Shown here piece after piece: positions 7,884-17,300 of a stretch of 64,000 nt of DNA. The notes below the pieces were generated by a model. That model was given only the letters and a program-made list of their open reading frames with translations. It ran no database searches and had not been told where the DNA came from. The position numbers were made by a program, and so were the translations under genes. Location: positions 1 to 64,000 of the forward strand of contig JADJXA010000017.1 of assembly GCA_016716065.1 (NCBI GenBank), in the 5' to 3' direction. The stretch comes from Candidatus Leptovillus gracilis (GTDB lineage: Bacteria; Chloroflexota; Anaerolineae; Promineifilales; Promineifilaceae). Position 1 is the stretch's first letter; the number at the start of each line of letters is the position of its first letter.

Positions 7884-9394
7884 GTTGCTCTCCTTCGTCT
7901 TCGATGCGCTGTTTTTCTGCTGCTGGATCGGAAATGCCGATCTTAGACATGGCTGTCTCGCGGCTCAAGAGTTTAGCTTGATAGGACTGCACAGCTTGGC
8001 TAATTTCATCACTGGTAACAATGCCCAGGTCTAGCTGGCAATCCACGGGAAACGGCTAATGCTTCGTAGCGACCGGGTAGGCCTGACAGCACAGCCGTCA
8101 GTGCTAACACGGTTTCCAACAACCAGATAAGCGCCTTGTCGGTTTCCGGTTTGGTTTCCAACAAGGATTTCTTGAAGGCGTCTCGCGCCTGGCTGCGGCT
8201 TTCGCCGCTGATGTTGCCTTGCTTGGAAAGCAGGGTGTGAAGCTGCCCGCATTGTTCCAGGATGGTTGCATGGTAATGTTCGGCTGTGTTGGTAAATGCG
8301 TCTGGGTTGGTTGGTTCGCGGAAGAGTGCCGTTGGTGTGGCGTAAGTACGTGTACCATCGGCCCGCATTTCTTCCATTCCAGAGAGGAAAGTGGTCATGC
8401 CTGGCCCAATTTCCAAAGGTGTGGGCTTGAAATCTTCCGTGCCTGTTTGGTCGTTCTTCTCCCAAACGCCGGGCGGTTGAGCGTTCAGGAAGACGCGCTC
8501 CAGGAAGCCACCCGCGTCGAGGTTCTTGCTGGTCATCGTTTCGGCTTTGTTGAGCGCCTTTTGCGCGGCGCGAATTTGTTGGGTGATGAATAACGGCCGT
8601 TCGATTTCATAGTGCAGTAATCGCCGTCCCAGCGGCAATGGGATGCCGGATTCGACACCGGTTTCGTCCAGGATGAGCAGGATGGTATTGCCGTCTGGAG
8701 CGATGTAGCTCAGTTCAGCTTTTTGTTCGTCGTCATCGAGGTAGGTGTAGAGGCCAACGGCCGTCATGGTGTTCTTGTCCACAAACACGGTTACGTGTCG
8801 CGGATCTGGGTTGTGGACGAAAATCTGGTTGATAGCGAGTTCCGCAGGCAAAATCGCTAGATGATGCTGACTGGCTGTTTCTTTATCCGCTTTATCCTGG
8901 ACATCTTTAAGTTGTTCTGGGACGGCGACAAAGAGACGCAGCCCACCCCTCGTGGTGAGTAAAGCGTGTTTTGTGGCCAAGTTCACTGTTTCCATCGGGG
9001 AACATAGCTTAGTTGCCTCGCTCAACGCCCGCATAGCATAACCCTTTTGGTTTGCCAGCCAGGTCGTAAGCAAGTCCTGGGCCTCTTTCGCCAGAGCCTC
9101 ATCGCCGCCCGTAATTGTCCATCGGGGCGGGTTACCTAGCACACCAGCGACGTGTTGGTTCACGGCCTGAGCGATGCTGTTACGAGACACAAAAATCTGT
9201 TCGAGCAGCTGCATCGTGTGACTATACTTTGCATGGGTGCTTGGCAGAGAGGGACCGGTCCAGCCGGTCCCTCTCTGCCAGTGATCGCCGTTATAAAATT
9301 TCAGATTAGCGAGCAACCAATCTGCATTTTGATTGGGAATACGTTCTAATGCTTCTTTGGCGTTGGGCACAGGTAAATATAGAGTTGATGACAT
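7852..9394 (-). CDS. Portal protein (SPP1 gp6-like), frameshifted near the C-terminus
   Basis: The main frame runs 9394-8009 (461 residues) and then ends with an odd tail. A second frame, 8046-7852, continues with LDLGIVTSDEISQAVQSYQA and LLSRETAMSKIGISDPAAE. That ending is typical of gp6-like portals (exit-side helices and a Glu-rich tail). Removing one C from the CCC run near 8045 joins the two frames. The portal forms the dodecameric DNA gate of the head and lies right after the terminase. Whether the shift is an error, a mutation or programmed cannot be told from one sequence; a homopolymer error is simplest. Confidence 0.82.
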
Positions 9395-9405
9395 ATGCTA
9401 TCTCC

Positions 9406-10809
9406 TTACATAGTTGCTACGGCATACGGCTGGGGTTGTCGTTGTTGTTTCACGGCTTTGGCTGGTCCCCAGATACCATACCTGGCTGAATCATAAGGAT
9501 CATCGCCGCCATTACCTTCGATGTCGGCGTCAATCTTCAAAACGTCTTCTGGTCGGTGTGGGTCGCTCAGCATGGCTGGAACAGTGTCAATCAGGCTTGG
9601 GCAGGTGTTGAAGATTTTCCATGTTGGCGGTAGGTTGGCTTGCGGGTTGCCCAGCCGTTTTAGCATCTCGGCGGCTCCACTGAGCCGGTTGATGTTGGCG
9701 CGTACTAAATGAATGCCTTGTTCGGCATATTGGTCGGCAATGGTTTTGCCCTGCTCGTCGCCTTTTTGGGCAAAAACATCGTGGCCGGCGAGGAAAACCG
9801 GCATAGGCCGGATTAAACGGCCTGCGATTTCTTTCATTGTCTGGGCGTGTTCGGGAACCAACCACCTAGGTTGGTGATGTTCGGCAATGGTGTAATATGT
9901 GCCGTTGTCGGGGTTTACCGTCCACCAGTAGGCGGCGGTGGGATGGCTAAAGCCATAGTCAAAGCTCCCCCAAATCGGCCAGGAGGCGGGAATAGAGAAT
10001 GGGGCGATGACATGCTTGTCATAGTCCCAATTGGTGAAATACATGCCGGCCCCAACGTCCCAATCGCCGTCGCGCCACATCCGCCCCAGCAGTCCTGGTA
10101 GCTCCAGCAGATATTGCACATACCCGGCATCAAGAAATTTGTTGTCTTTGTAGGTGGCGGGGATGAAGCGGTGACGGCCGCTCTCTTGCTTTTTTCGATT
10201 AGGCTCTACATAGAGTTTTTTGAAATCCTGGTGGCCGAGGCCGCCAGGATTGGCTGAATTGTATTCGCGTGGTCGGTAGTCGCTGCGGTTGGTTCGCAGC
10301 GATCCTTCGAGCATCTCGATGCGCGTGTGGGGGATTTGGGTGTACTCCTCGACGACTAAAATGTCAAACTCTACCCCCTGATATTTATCTATGTCGTCAG
10401 CGTGGCGAAAATTTCCGACGATAATTTTACTGCCATTGGGAAACCGGATGATACCCTCGTTGCGGTTGTATTCATGAGGTATCCGAATGAATGTGTTGGC
10501 GCGTAAGCGGTCCATGCTTTCTCGTGCAGCTTTGCCGACTTTTCGCAAGAAAAGCGCCGTGAGGCCATCGAAACGCTGCAAATCGTCAAGGGATACTTGA
10601 GCCATGATTGCGTGAGATTTACCTGGTCCGCGTGCGCCTCCCATGGCAATACGGTCAGGTTTGTTAGGTAGGTCGGCAAGGCGTGCCAGGGCGTGAAATT
10701 GCATTTGTTTAGGCTGGGGCACGTAGCCGGCACGCAAAAAGCGGGAAATCTGGTCTGGTGGCATCCCGGCTTCTTTGGCCGCGCTTATGGCGCGATCCAG
10801 CGCCGTCAT
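9406..10809 (-). CDS. Terminase large subunit (packaging ATPase and nuclease)
   Basis: 467 residues. It drives DNA packaging and cuts concatemers. Walker A is visible near residue 58 (GGARGPGKS), a Walker-B-like LVVEEYT near residue 150, and a coupling-type segment after it. The C-terminal half begins with FDYGFSHPTAAYWW, where the first Asp fits the RNase-H-fold nuclease. It overlaps the small subunit gene by four bases. Length fits a compact large terminase. Confidence 0.9.
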   Translation of the reverse strand: MTALDRAISAAKEAGMPPDQISRFLRAGYVPQPKQMQFHALARLADLPNKPDRIAMGGARGPGKSHAIMAQVSLDDLQRFDGLTALFLRKVGKAARESMDRLRANTFIRIPHEYNRNEGIIRFPNGSKIIVGNFRHADDIDKYQGVEFDILVVEEYTQIPHTRIEMLEGSLRTNRSDYRPREYNSANPGGLGHQDFKKLYVEPNRKKQESGRHRFIPATYKDNKFLDAGYVQYLLELPGLLGRMWRDGDWDVGAGMYFTNWDYDKHVIAPFSIPASWPIWGSFDYGFSHPTAAYWWTVNPDNGTYYTIAEHHQPRWLVPEHAQTMKEIAGRLIRPMPVFLAGHDVFAQKGDEQGKTIADQYAEQGIHLVRANINRLSGAAEMLKRLGNPQANLPPTWKIFNTCPSLIDTVPAMLSDPHRPEDVLKIDADIEGNGGDDPYDSARYGIWGPAKAVKQQRQPQPYAVATM

Positions 10810-11345
10810 GCGTTTTCTTCCTCATCGCCATAAATGCGGGCGAGAGCTTCTTCCAGACCGCGGACTTCCACCTGGCCTTTGGGAGCAGTGGTGCTGCTGG
10901 CGCGGTCCAGCGCGGACAGCATCGCCCGTAGCCGGTCGGCGTGTTTGACCAGGCGTCCTCTTTCGTCGAGGCCGGAGGCCAGGGTAATCACGCCTTTCGC
11001 CATGTCGGGGGCTGCCAGTTGCAGCATGGTGCTGGCGCGTTCGATGGCGTTGGTAGCTTCTTCGGTTTGCCAGCTTTTGGTAATGTCCCAGGCCCTTTCA
11101 AGTACGCTGTTGAAGGCTCGGTCATGCTTTTTCCATTTGTTCCATGTAGACCGGGAGCAGGTGTCAGGCCGACCCCAAAAGGCATCGGTGTCATAGGGTT
11201 CGCCGTTTAGTCGCGCCGTGATAACGGCTGTGACTGTTTTGACTTGGAGTGGGGAGGTGAGTCGGCCAAGTTCGGCGGCAATGGCTGAGTGCCATCCAGT
11301 TGCGTTAAGATTTCCAGTTGTGGGTGGGGTTGTATCGTCTGTCAT
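10806..11345 (-). CDS. Terminase small subunit
   Basis: 179 residues, overlapping the large subunit gene. A central helical region contains CSRSTWNKWKKHD, which fits the helix-turn-helix DNA-recognition part of small terminases. A long helical C-terminal part (RLRAMLSALDRA) fits ring assembly. It selects the packaging site on phage DNA. The ATG at 11345 has no strong ribosome site. The call is from position plus fold-like pattern. Confidence 0.65.
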   Translation of the reverse strand: MTDDTTPPTTGNLNATGWHSAIAAELGRLTSPLQVKTVTAVITARLNGEPYDTDAFWGRPDTCSRSTWNKWKKHDRAFNSVLERAWDITKSWQTEEATNAIERASTMLQLAAPDMAKGVITLASGLDERGRLVKHADRLRAMLSALDRASSTTAPKGQVEVRGLEEALARIYGDEEENA

Positions 11346-11438
11346 GGTCTACAAATGGTCTGTTTTTGTTTCGCTTGATGAGAAAAAAACAGATGCGGTT
11401 TGGCCGGGTCTACTATACGAAGAAGGGTAGCTATCTTG

Positions 11439-12110
11439 TCATTTTTGATTATAACCTGACCTGTCTAGTAGTTTTTGATTTGGTATGGCTCCGAGTGGGG
11501 CGAACTCTTGAACAAATGCTTGCCAGTTGTCGCCAAAGTAGGTCACGACGCTGCCTTTGGTTGCGCCGGGCTTTTTTGTGCCATCTGGCAGAATGTAACC
11601 TGTGCGGGGAATCAAATTGCACATGAGGCCGTCATAGAGTGGGCGGAACCATGTTTCTGACGTGCTGGCCCAGGTGATACAACATGCCTGTTGGATGTGG
11701 CCATGGCTGTATTCTGTGACCAGGTGGGCGATCCAATCTTCATTTCCGGGTTGGTTGTTGGCGATGTGAAAGCCGCGCTCCGGGCATTTGTTTTTTTGGC
11801 AGCGGCTTTTGCACGCGCTTTCGCGTGCGCCAAAGGGATGATTCATCCAGATATTGCCGTGCCATTCGTGGGCTAGTCCGCCCTTTGCGATTTGGTAAAC
11901 TGGCAGGCCGTCAGCCGCCTGGCTGACAAGCTGCGGTTCTGGCGCAGAAAAAAAAGCCCCTGCCATGATGGTTTGGTTGGCGGTGGGGCTGCTGGCCGGG
12001 TCCAGGTCAATGCTGCCCATTACGCGCCGCGCAGCGGCCGTAATGAGCGGGTCTGTGTAATATTCCACCTTGTAGGAGGTTTGTAGGATAAGTTGATGCG
12101 CTAATGCCAT
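11439..12110 (-). CDS. Phage DNA N6-adenine methyltransferase (Dam-type family)
   Basis: 223 residues. It matches the phage N6-adenine methyltransferase family: YYTDP near the N-terminus, DLDPAS as the SAM-binding segment, and an IWMNHPFG loop in place of the usual NPPFG. The His in the catalytic loop is unusual and could alter activity. A Cys-rich insertion (four Cys around residues 104-115) may bind zinc. It lies alone between the terminase genes and a terminator. It probably protects phage DNA from restriction or marks it for packaging. No ribosome site is visible. Confidence 0.75.
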   Translation of the reverse strand: MALAHQLILQTSYKVEYYTDPLITAAARRVMGSIDLDPASSPTANQTIMAGAFFSAPEPQLVSQAADGLPVYQIAKGGLAHEWHGNIWMNHPFGARESACKSRCQKNKCPERGFHIANNQPGNEDWIAHLVTEYSHGHIQQACCITWASTSETWFRPLYDGLMCNLIPRTGYILPDGTKKPGATKGSVVTYFGDNWQAFVQEFAPLGAIPNQKLLDRSGYNQK

Positions 12111-12144
12111 GAAATTTATGTTAGCACGCTTCTGGTTGTGTAAG

Positions 12145-12186
12145 TAGTGGCGAGTTTGAGGGGTGGCCTCGATGTGATTGCCACTA
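12145..12186. repeat. TAGTGGC/GCCACTA inverted repeat element 4
   Basis: Perfect seven-base arms around a core with GGGGTGGCCTC. It abuts the terminator that starts at 12186. Confidence 0.7.
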
Positions 12187-12224
12187 AAAAAAAGCCCACC
12201 GACTATAAGCCGGTGGGCTTTTTT
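12186..12224 (-). terminator. Rho-independent terminator after the zinc-finger gene
   Basis: AGCCCACCG and CGGTGGGCT pair, with A-runs on the left and T-runs on the right, so it can act on both strands. It lies four bases after the stop of the gene at 12228. Confidence 0.85.
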
Positions 12225-12227
12225 AGA

Positions 12228-12470
12228 TTAAACTTGCTCCGTCTGGCCCGTCAGGGCCGGAGCGGTTTTCGTCTTGCGACGGCATTCATTAGTGCAGTAT
12301 TTCATATTGGAATGACGGCATTCTGGCAATTGCTGGCCGCACCCTTCGCAGTAGCCAATGGCACTGATATAGGGCTTGTGCCTGTCACAATAGCCGTATC
12401 GGGAATCTTCCGGGTCTATCCAGGTGGCTTCTTTTGTGCAGATGTCGCAGGTTCGTGTTACGGTTTCCAT
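12228..12470 (-). CDS. Small zinc-ribbon protein
   Basis: 80 residues with several metal-binding pairs: CDIC near residue 8, CDRH near 28, CEGC near 41, then C, H, C and C up to residue 63. The spacing suggests two zinc knuckles. The C-terminus is basic and then polar. The start overlaps the end of the 578-residue gene. Such proteins often bind nucleic acid or a partner protein; no closer assignment is possible. Confidence 0.6.
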   Translation of the reverse strand: METVTRTCDICTKEATWIDPEDSRYGYCDRHKPYISAIGYCEGCGQQLPECRHSNMKYCTNECRRKTKTAPALTGQTEQV

Positions 12471-14194
12471 GTGTGAGGTATTGTTTCCTCGGCCAATGAT
12501 GAGTTTTTGAGCTGCTTTTCGGCATCAAAGAGCTTTAAGACTGCGGTGTTGAGAAGAAATAGAGTGTCTCTTTCGGTTTTGCTGTCGAGTTTTGAGACGA
12601 TTACGAGTAATTTTGTTCGTGCCTCCGCCACATCTATGCCAAAAAGCAGCCGTCTGGTTAGGTTGTAAAATAGCTTTATTGTGTTAACGACTTGCCGTTT
12701 TTTCCAGCCAGATGGGAGTTGTTCTATCAGTTCTGGCCATAGTTCGGAATCTTCTTGGTGTTCGAGTAGGTTTTTCATTACCGCGAATTGACCACGAAGG
12801 TCTTGAGGGTGTTTGTGAAACATCCAAAGCATGATTGGGTCGTGAACATTGACATCAGGTGCAGACACAGGTGTAGGTTTGGTTCCGGTCAAGTGTTGGA
12901 ACATGACATCGGCAATGTCTTCGCCTCGCTCTGGTTCGATGGTTGACGTTTCGCTTGTGCCTGTTTGTTGATTTAGCCAGCGACGAACATTGATAATTGC
13001 GTCATCAATGTGCCGTATTGGATGAGCGTATAACTGTTTTGTTATTTCTTCTTTTGTCAGGTGTTTTAGTTTCTTTTGCAGGTCGGCCGGATCGTATATG
13101 TTGACCTGCCCTGACAATAATCCTACGAGTGCTACTTCTGTGTCTACCTGTTCATCATCTGGGCTGAGGTAATCGCATGTAGCGGCATAGTCCTGCATTG
13201 GTTTGAAATACAATCTTGTTTTTCGCATGTGACGTTGGCGACGTTCTTCGCTCGATTCTGGTTGAGGCTTTGTTACTGTTGTTTTCTCAATGTTGTCGAG
13301 TGTTCGCGCAAGGTATCTTTCCGTGTCCTCGCCAGGCATTTGGGTTATTGGTGGATCGTCGTGAATGTATGCCACTCGCTCGTAACAGGCTTCCAGGGCT
13401 GCCCGAATTTTGTTGGGGCTGATGCCTTCTGTTCGGTCGTCGAGCTTGTTTCTTGATGGAAGAAAACTGCCGTTGTTCGGTGTCATCCATCTTTGTAACA
13501 GATCGGCAATTTCTACTACGCTTGCGTTCTCATGCAGCCAGTCGTTTACTGCGGCGGTGATTAACCCTTCAACCTGCTCTGGGGTGATGGTTAGATTGCG
13601 TTCGTAAAGCAGTCGTTCCCTGGCGATTTTGAGATGCAATTTGCCTTTGGAGCCTTTTGCAATGTAGGGCAGTTCTCGCTCGTATCTTTGCCAGCAAGGG
13701 GAAGAGCCGTGGTAGGTCTGATTGGCCGTGAGACTGGTCCAGTTTCTGTGACCGTCCGTGTAAGTTTTGAGCCACTCGTAGGCGATTTCTTCCGGGTTTG
13801 TAATTTCTTCTACTGCTTGTTTGACGGCCGTTGCTGTGACGTTTCCGCCTGTGGCTTCCACGGCAGTCTGCCATGCCTGGCGCTGTTGTTCTGGTTCTAG
13901 TTTTGTCAACGGCCGTGCCTGGCTTTCGTTGGTCGGCAACGGTTCATTGTTGCCAATTGGCAACAAGTTGTTGACCACATCGGCTGCGCCGATCATCCGG
14001 CTGGCATAGCTGCGGCTCATTTTCCACCGCTGATTGCAGTATTCTTCAAAGGTTTCGTGGCTGGCGCGGTAAAGGCGTTGGCTGCGGATTGCACTCAGGG
14101 CATTGCCGACATCGAAAAAGGTTTGGAGTCCGTTCTCAATGACGATTTCCAGGTTGCGGAGTTCGGTTTGTTCGGTGGTGGTTAATGCGTTCAT
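12458..14194 (-). CDS. Replication/partition-like phage protein with ParB-like N-terminal region
   Basis: 578 residues. The N-terminal ~130 residues (VGNALSAIRSQRLYR, then FEEYCNQRWKMSRSYASRMI and SQARPLTKLEP) match a region common in phage and plasmid proteins related to ParB/DUF3102. It reads like a helix-turn-helix DNA-binding part. The remaining ~450 residues are charged, mostly helical and unrecognised. A perfect 20-base palindrome lies inside the gene at 13947-13966, with a longer copy at 23843. A role in replication initiation or DNA organisation is inferred from the N-terminus only. Confidence 0.5.
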   Translation of the reverse strand: MNALTTTEQTELRNLEIVIENGLQTFFDVGNALSAIRSQRLYRASHETFEEYCNQRWKMSRSYASRMIGAADVVNNLLPIGNNEPLPTNESQARPLTKLEPEQQRQAWQTAVEATGGNVTATAVKQAVEEITNPEEIAYEWLKTYTDGHRNWTSLTANQTYHGSSPCWQRYERELPYIAKGSKGKLHLKIARERLLYERNLTITPEQVEGLITAAVNDWLHENASVVEIADLLQRWMTPNNGSFLPSRNKLDDRTEGISPNKIRAALEACYERVAYIHDDPPITQMPGEDTERYLARTLDNIEKTTVTKPQPESSEERRQRHMRKTRLYFKPMQDYAATCDYLSPDDEQVDTEVALVGLLSGQVNIYDPADLQKKLKHLTKEEITKQLYAHPIRHIDDAIINVRRWLNQQTGTSETSTIEPERGEDIADVMFQHLTGTKPTPVSAPDVNVHDPIMLWMFHKHPQDLRGQFAVMKNLLEHQEDSELWPELIEQLPSGWKKRQVVNTIKLFYNLTRRLLFGIDVAEARTKLLVIVSKLDSKTERDTLFLLNTAVLKLFDAEKQLKNSSLAEETIPHTWKP

Positions 14195-14385
14195 TCTTCT
14201 TCGTTTGTGTCTGTGATCGAGACGACTTTGCCACCAACTGAGGCCATTCCTAGAGTCATATGGCCGTCTTTTCTTAATTGGGCGATGGCAACTTTTACCG
14301 GGTCGCGGTCGTCTTCCTCATCCATATATACGGTTTGTTCCCAAGTGTAGGGGCCATAGTAGCCTTTGCATTTGACTGTTTTCAT
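14191..14385 (-). CDS. Small phage protein, unrecognised
   Basis: 64 residues with AAGGAG ten bases before the ATG at 14385. The N-terminal half has Gly/Tyr/Trp-rich strands (GYYGPYTWEQ); the C-terminal half is mixed and ends in an acidic tail (TNEEE). It overlaps the next gene by four bases, so it is translated together with it. No known family. Confidence 0.6.
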   Translation of the reverse strand: MKTVKCKGYYGPYTWEQTVYMDEEDDRDPVKVAIAQLRKDGHMTLGMASVGGKVVSITDTNEEE

Positions 14386-14391
14386 ATATGG

Positions 14392-17300
14392 CTATCTCCT
14401 TGTGTATATGATATGTGGCACGGCCGTGTGTGAATAGTGACGGATGGGGCAGCGAAGCTGCCCCATCGCCACTAACCAAAGAGAGACATTTGCGCGGGCG
14501 CAAAGAGGGATGGCGGTGCGACTGTTGGTTTGCGTTTGGGTTTGGTGCTGCTGCGCAACATATCTTGCAGGTGTTGGATTGTAGGCCGCTGCGTGTCTGT
14601 AGTGGCAGGCGCCCGCCGGCGGAGCTGGATTTGCCACTACTGCGGGGTCTGGGTCGGCAATGGGCACGGCTTGTACGCCGTTGCGGGTTGGAACGATCAC
14701 GGCTTTTTTCCAAGTGACTTGAAGGTCCGGTTCTGGTTCTTGTTTCGGTGTTTTGCCCATCAGCCTGTCAGCCTCGGCTGCGTCTACCATCCCGACGCCG
14801 AATACAAAGCGTTTCCCGTTTGCTGGTGTGCTGTGGTGTTGTTTAGAGATGGTGGGTCCGACTGTGACGGTTGCTGTTTTGAAGGTGGTTTCTTCTATTG
14901 GACTTGCCGCCTGGACGATTGCCGGTTCTGGTTCTGGTCCCAGGTCAGTGTAAATGGCCTGGGCGTCAAATCCGCCGAGGATCATGTTTTCTTTCGCAAC
15001 ATCCGCGTTGGCTTTGGCGAAGAGGTCTTCCAGGCTTTCTACCTGGTTGCCGGTTCCACCTTGCAGGGCGATGCGGGTTAATTCGGTCATCATGTCTGCG
15101 TTGGCGAGGTCGTCCATTTCGCTGATGCTGTCCTCTGGCAGCGTATCGCCGCGCACGCGGAGGGCTGCGCCGACTTTGGCGGCGATCAGGCGGATGGCGT
15201 TCGATTGCAAGGTGTCTTCGTAGTAGTAGAAGTACACTTTGACCGGCCGGTCTTGGCCGATCCGCCAGGATCGGCGGCTGGCCTGCAAGATGGTGTAGAC
15301 AGAGTATTCTGTGCCCATCCAAACGATGGTGGGAAAGTCGAGCAAATCCAGACCTGTCTCTACGCGCTTGGGGTGTGTGATGATGACATCCACATTGGCT
15401 TTTACCTGCTGTTTCACCCAGGTTTCGCGCTTGTTGGGTTCGACTGTCAGGACAACGGCTTTCAGGCCGTTGTCTTTGAGCATTTTTACCCATTGTGGCG
15501 TGATGTCCAGGGTGCTGGTTTGTTGGCACAGCAGCAGCACGCGACGGCCGTTGGCTTTCTCGGCTTTGATCAGTTCGACAATCTCTTCTTCTTTGGGATA
15601 CAGCCGGTCATCGCGGAGCGCGGGTACTTGGGCGATGGTGGCTGCATCGAGGTCATAGCCAGCAGCCAGGCGTTTCTTGTCTACCACTCGTTTGGCGCGC
15701 CAGGGACTATCAGGCCAGGATAAGAGGGCTTGCAGATATGCACCCAACAGTGATTTGTCGTTGTGTTGCAATCGTTCGGCCATCTCTTTGCGGAGCGTGT
15801 CGGCAAAGCGGTCATAGAGATTTTGCTGATCGCTGGTCATGTAGACGCCGACCGGGATTTCTTGATAGTCAGGCAGCGCCATGCCCATGTCTTTGAGGCT
15901 GATGAAGACGGCTCGGTTGAGCAGCCAGGGCAGCATGGCCGGTGATGCGCCAGGCAGTTCGGTGACGCGGGTTTTGCTGCGGCTGTTGCCAGTTTCAAAG
16001 CCGTTGGCATCGAATTTTACTTCGGTTATTTCCTGCATGATGCCGTACTGGTTTATCCACTTCTTTAAGCCATTTTCTCCAGCGTAATCATAAGCGTGTC
16101 GCATATCCGATGAGCTGCGGTAAAGCAGCGAGAAGAGTGTTGATGCTTTGCCGCCGTAGGTGGTCCCGGTCAGGTTTAGGACACGTTTGGCAGAGACAGC
16201 CAACCGGTGGTACGCATAGCCTCTGTCGCTGTCAGTTGATTTGTACTGATGGCATTCGTCAGCGATCAGGAGGTCTAGTTTGCCTTTGTACTGCCGCTTG
16301 ATGTAGCTTGCCAGCGGATAGCGGGAGTAACCTTCATTTGTGGGCGTGGGTAGGTAGTCTTTGGCCGCCAGCATTTTGACGCGGTTAGCGTGCAGCTTGA
16401 AGGTTGTTGGCTTTTGATTGGGTGTGTAACGCCGACTGTCCTGGTACAAAGCGCCGTGACATTTGCGGCAATAGAATTGTTTGCTGGTGAAATGGCCGGG
16501 ACTTAGCGAAACGCCTTCGTCGTCAGTTTGAATGTGACCGCAGGCTGGGCAACGTACATGTCGTCTTTTTCTTAAGTCGGGCAGCCGATTATGTAGTTTT
16601 TCGGGCAGTATTTCTTTGGCGTGTCCGTTGGTTAAAACGCTTGAGTGTAGTATCTCGAAAGTGCCATCTTGTGCCCGTGGCTTGTGCATGATTGCGCCCA
16701 AACGTGCCTGGTAAGCGTGCGCCCAGCCGCTGCCGGCGCGGGCGGTGGTTTCTTTGATGACGCCGAAGATTGGGCCGGGCAAGCTGAAGAATTTGTCAAT
16801 GTCCTGGCGGCTGGTCAGGGCCATCGCGCTGGCGCGAGGCCAAACGAATTTGATTTCGCGCTGCCATTTGTCTACCAGGTGCGGCGGGCAAAGGATGATG
16901 ATGTGATTCATGGGGTAGCCTTTGGCAGCCATGATTGCCGGTACACCAGCGCCCATCACGGTTTTGCCGGTTCCCATTTCGCCGTCGATCCAGCAGTCTT
17001 TGTTATTTTCCAGGCGAGTGGCGGCCGCGGCGATGCCGTGTTTTTGAGCGGGCAGTAGGCCAGGCCGGTTGACGATGGGGATCTTCCGTGTCAGGTTTAG
17101 CTTGTTGATGGCCGCTTCGTAGCCGTTGTAGTCGAAGTTGTACAACGGTGGATAGCGGTCGGTAACAACCTGGGTCAGCACAGGCAGCCACTTCGCCATG
17201 AAGCTGCTGAGGGCTGCGCCCTCATATGCGGTAACATCGCCTTTGGGTGTGATTGTGGTAATGCTGGTGATCACCTGGTCTGTGTTGGTTGTTCGTTCGG

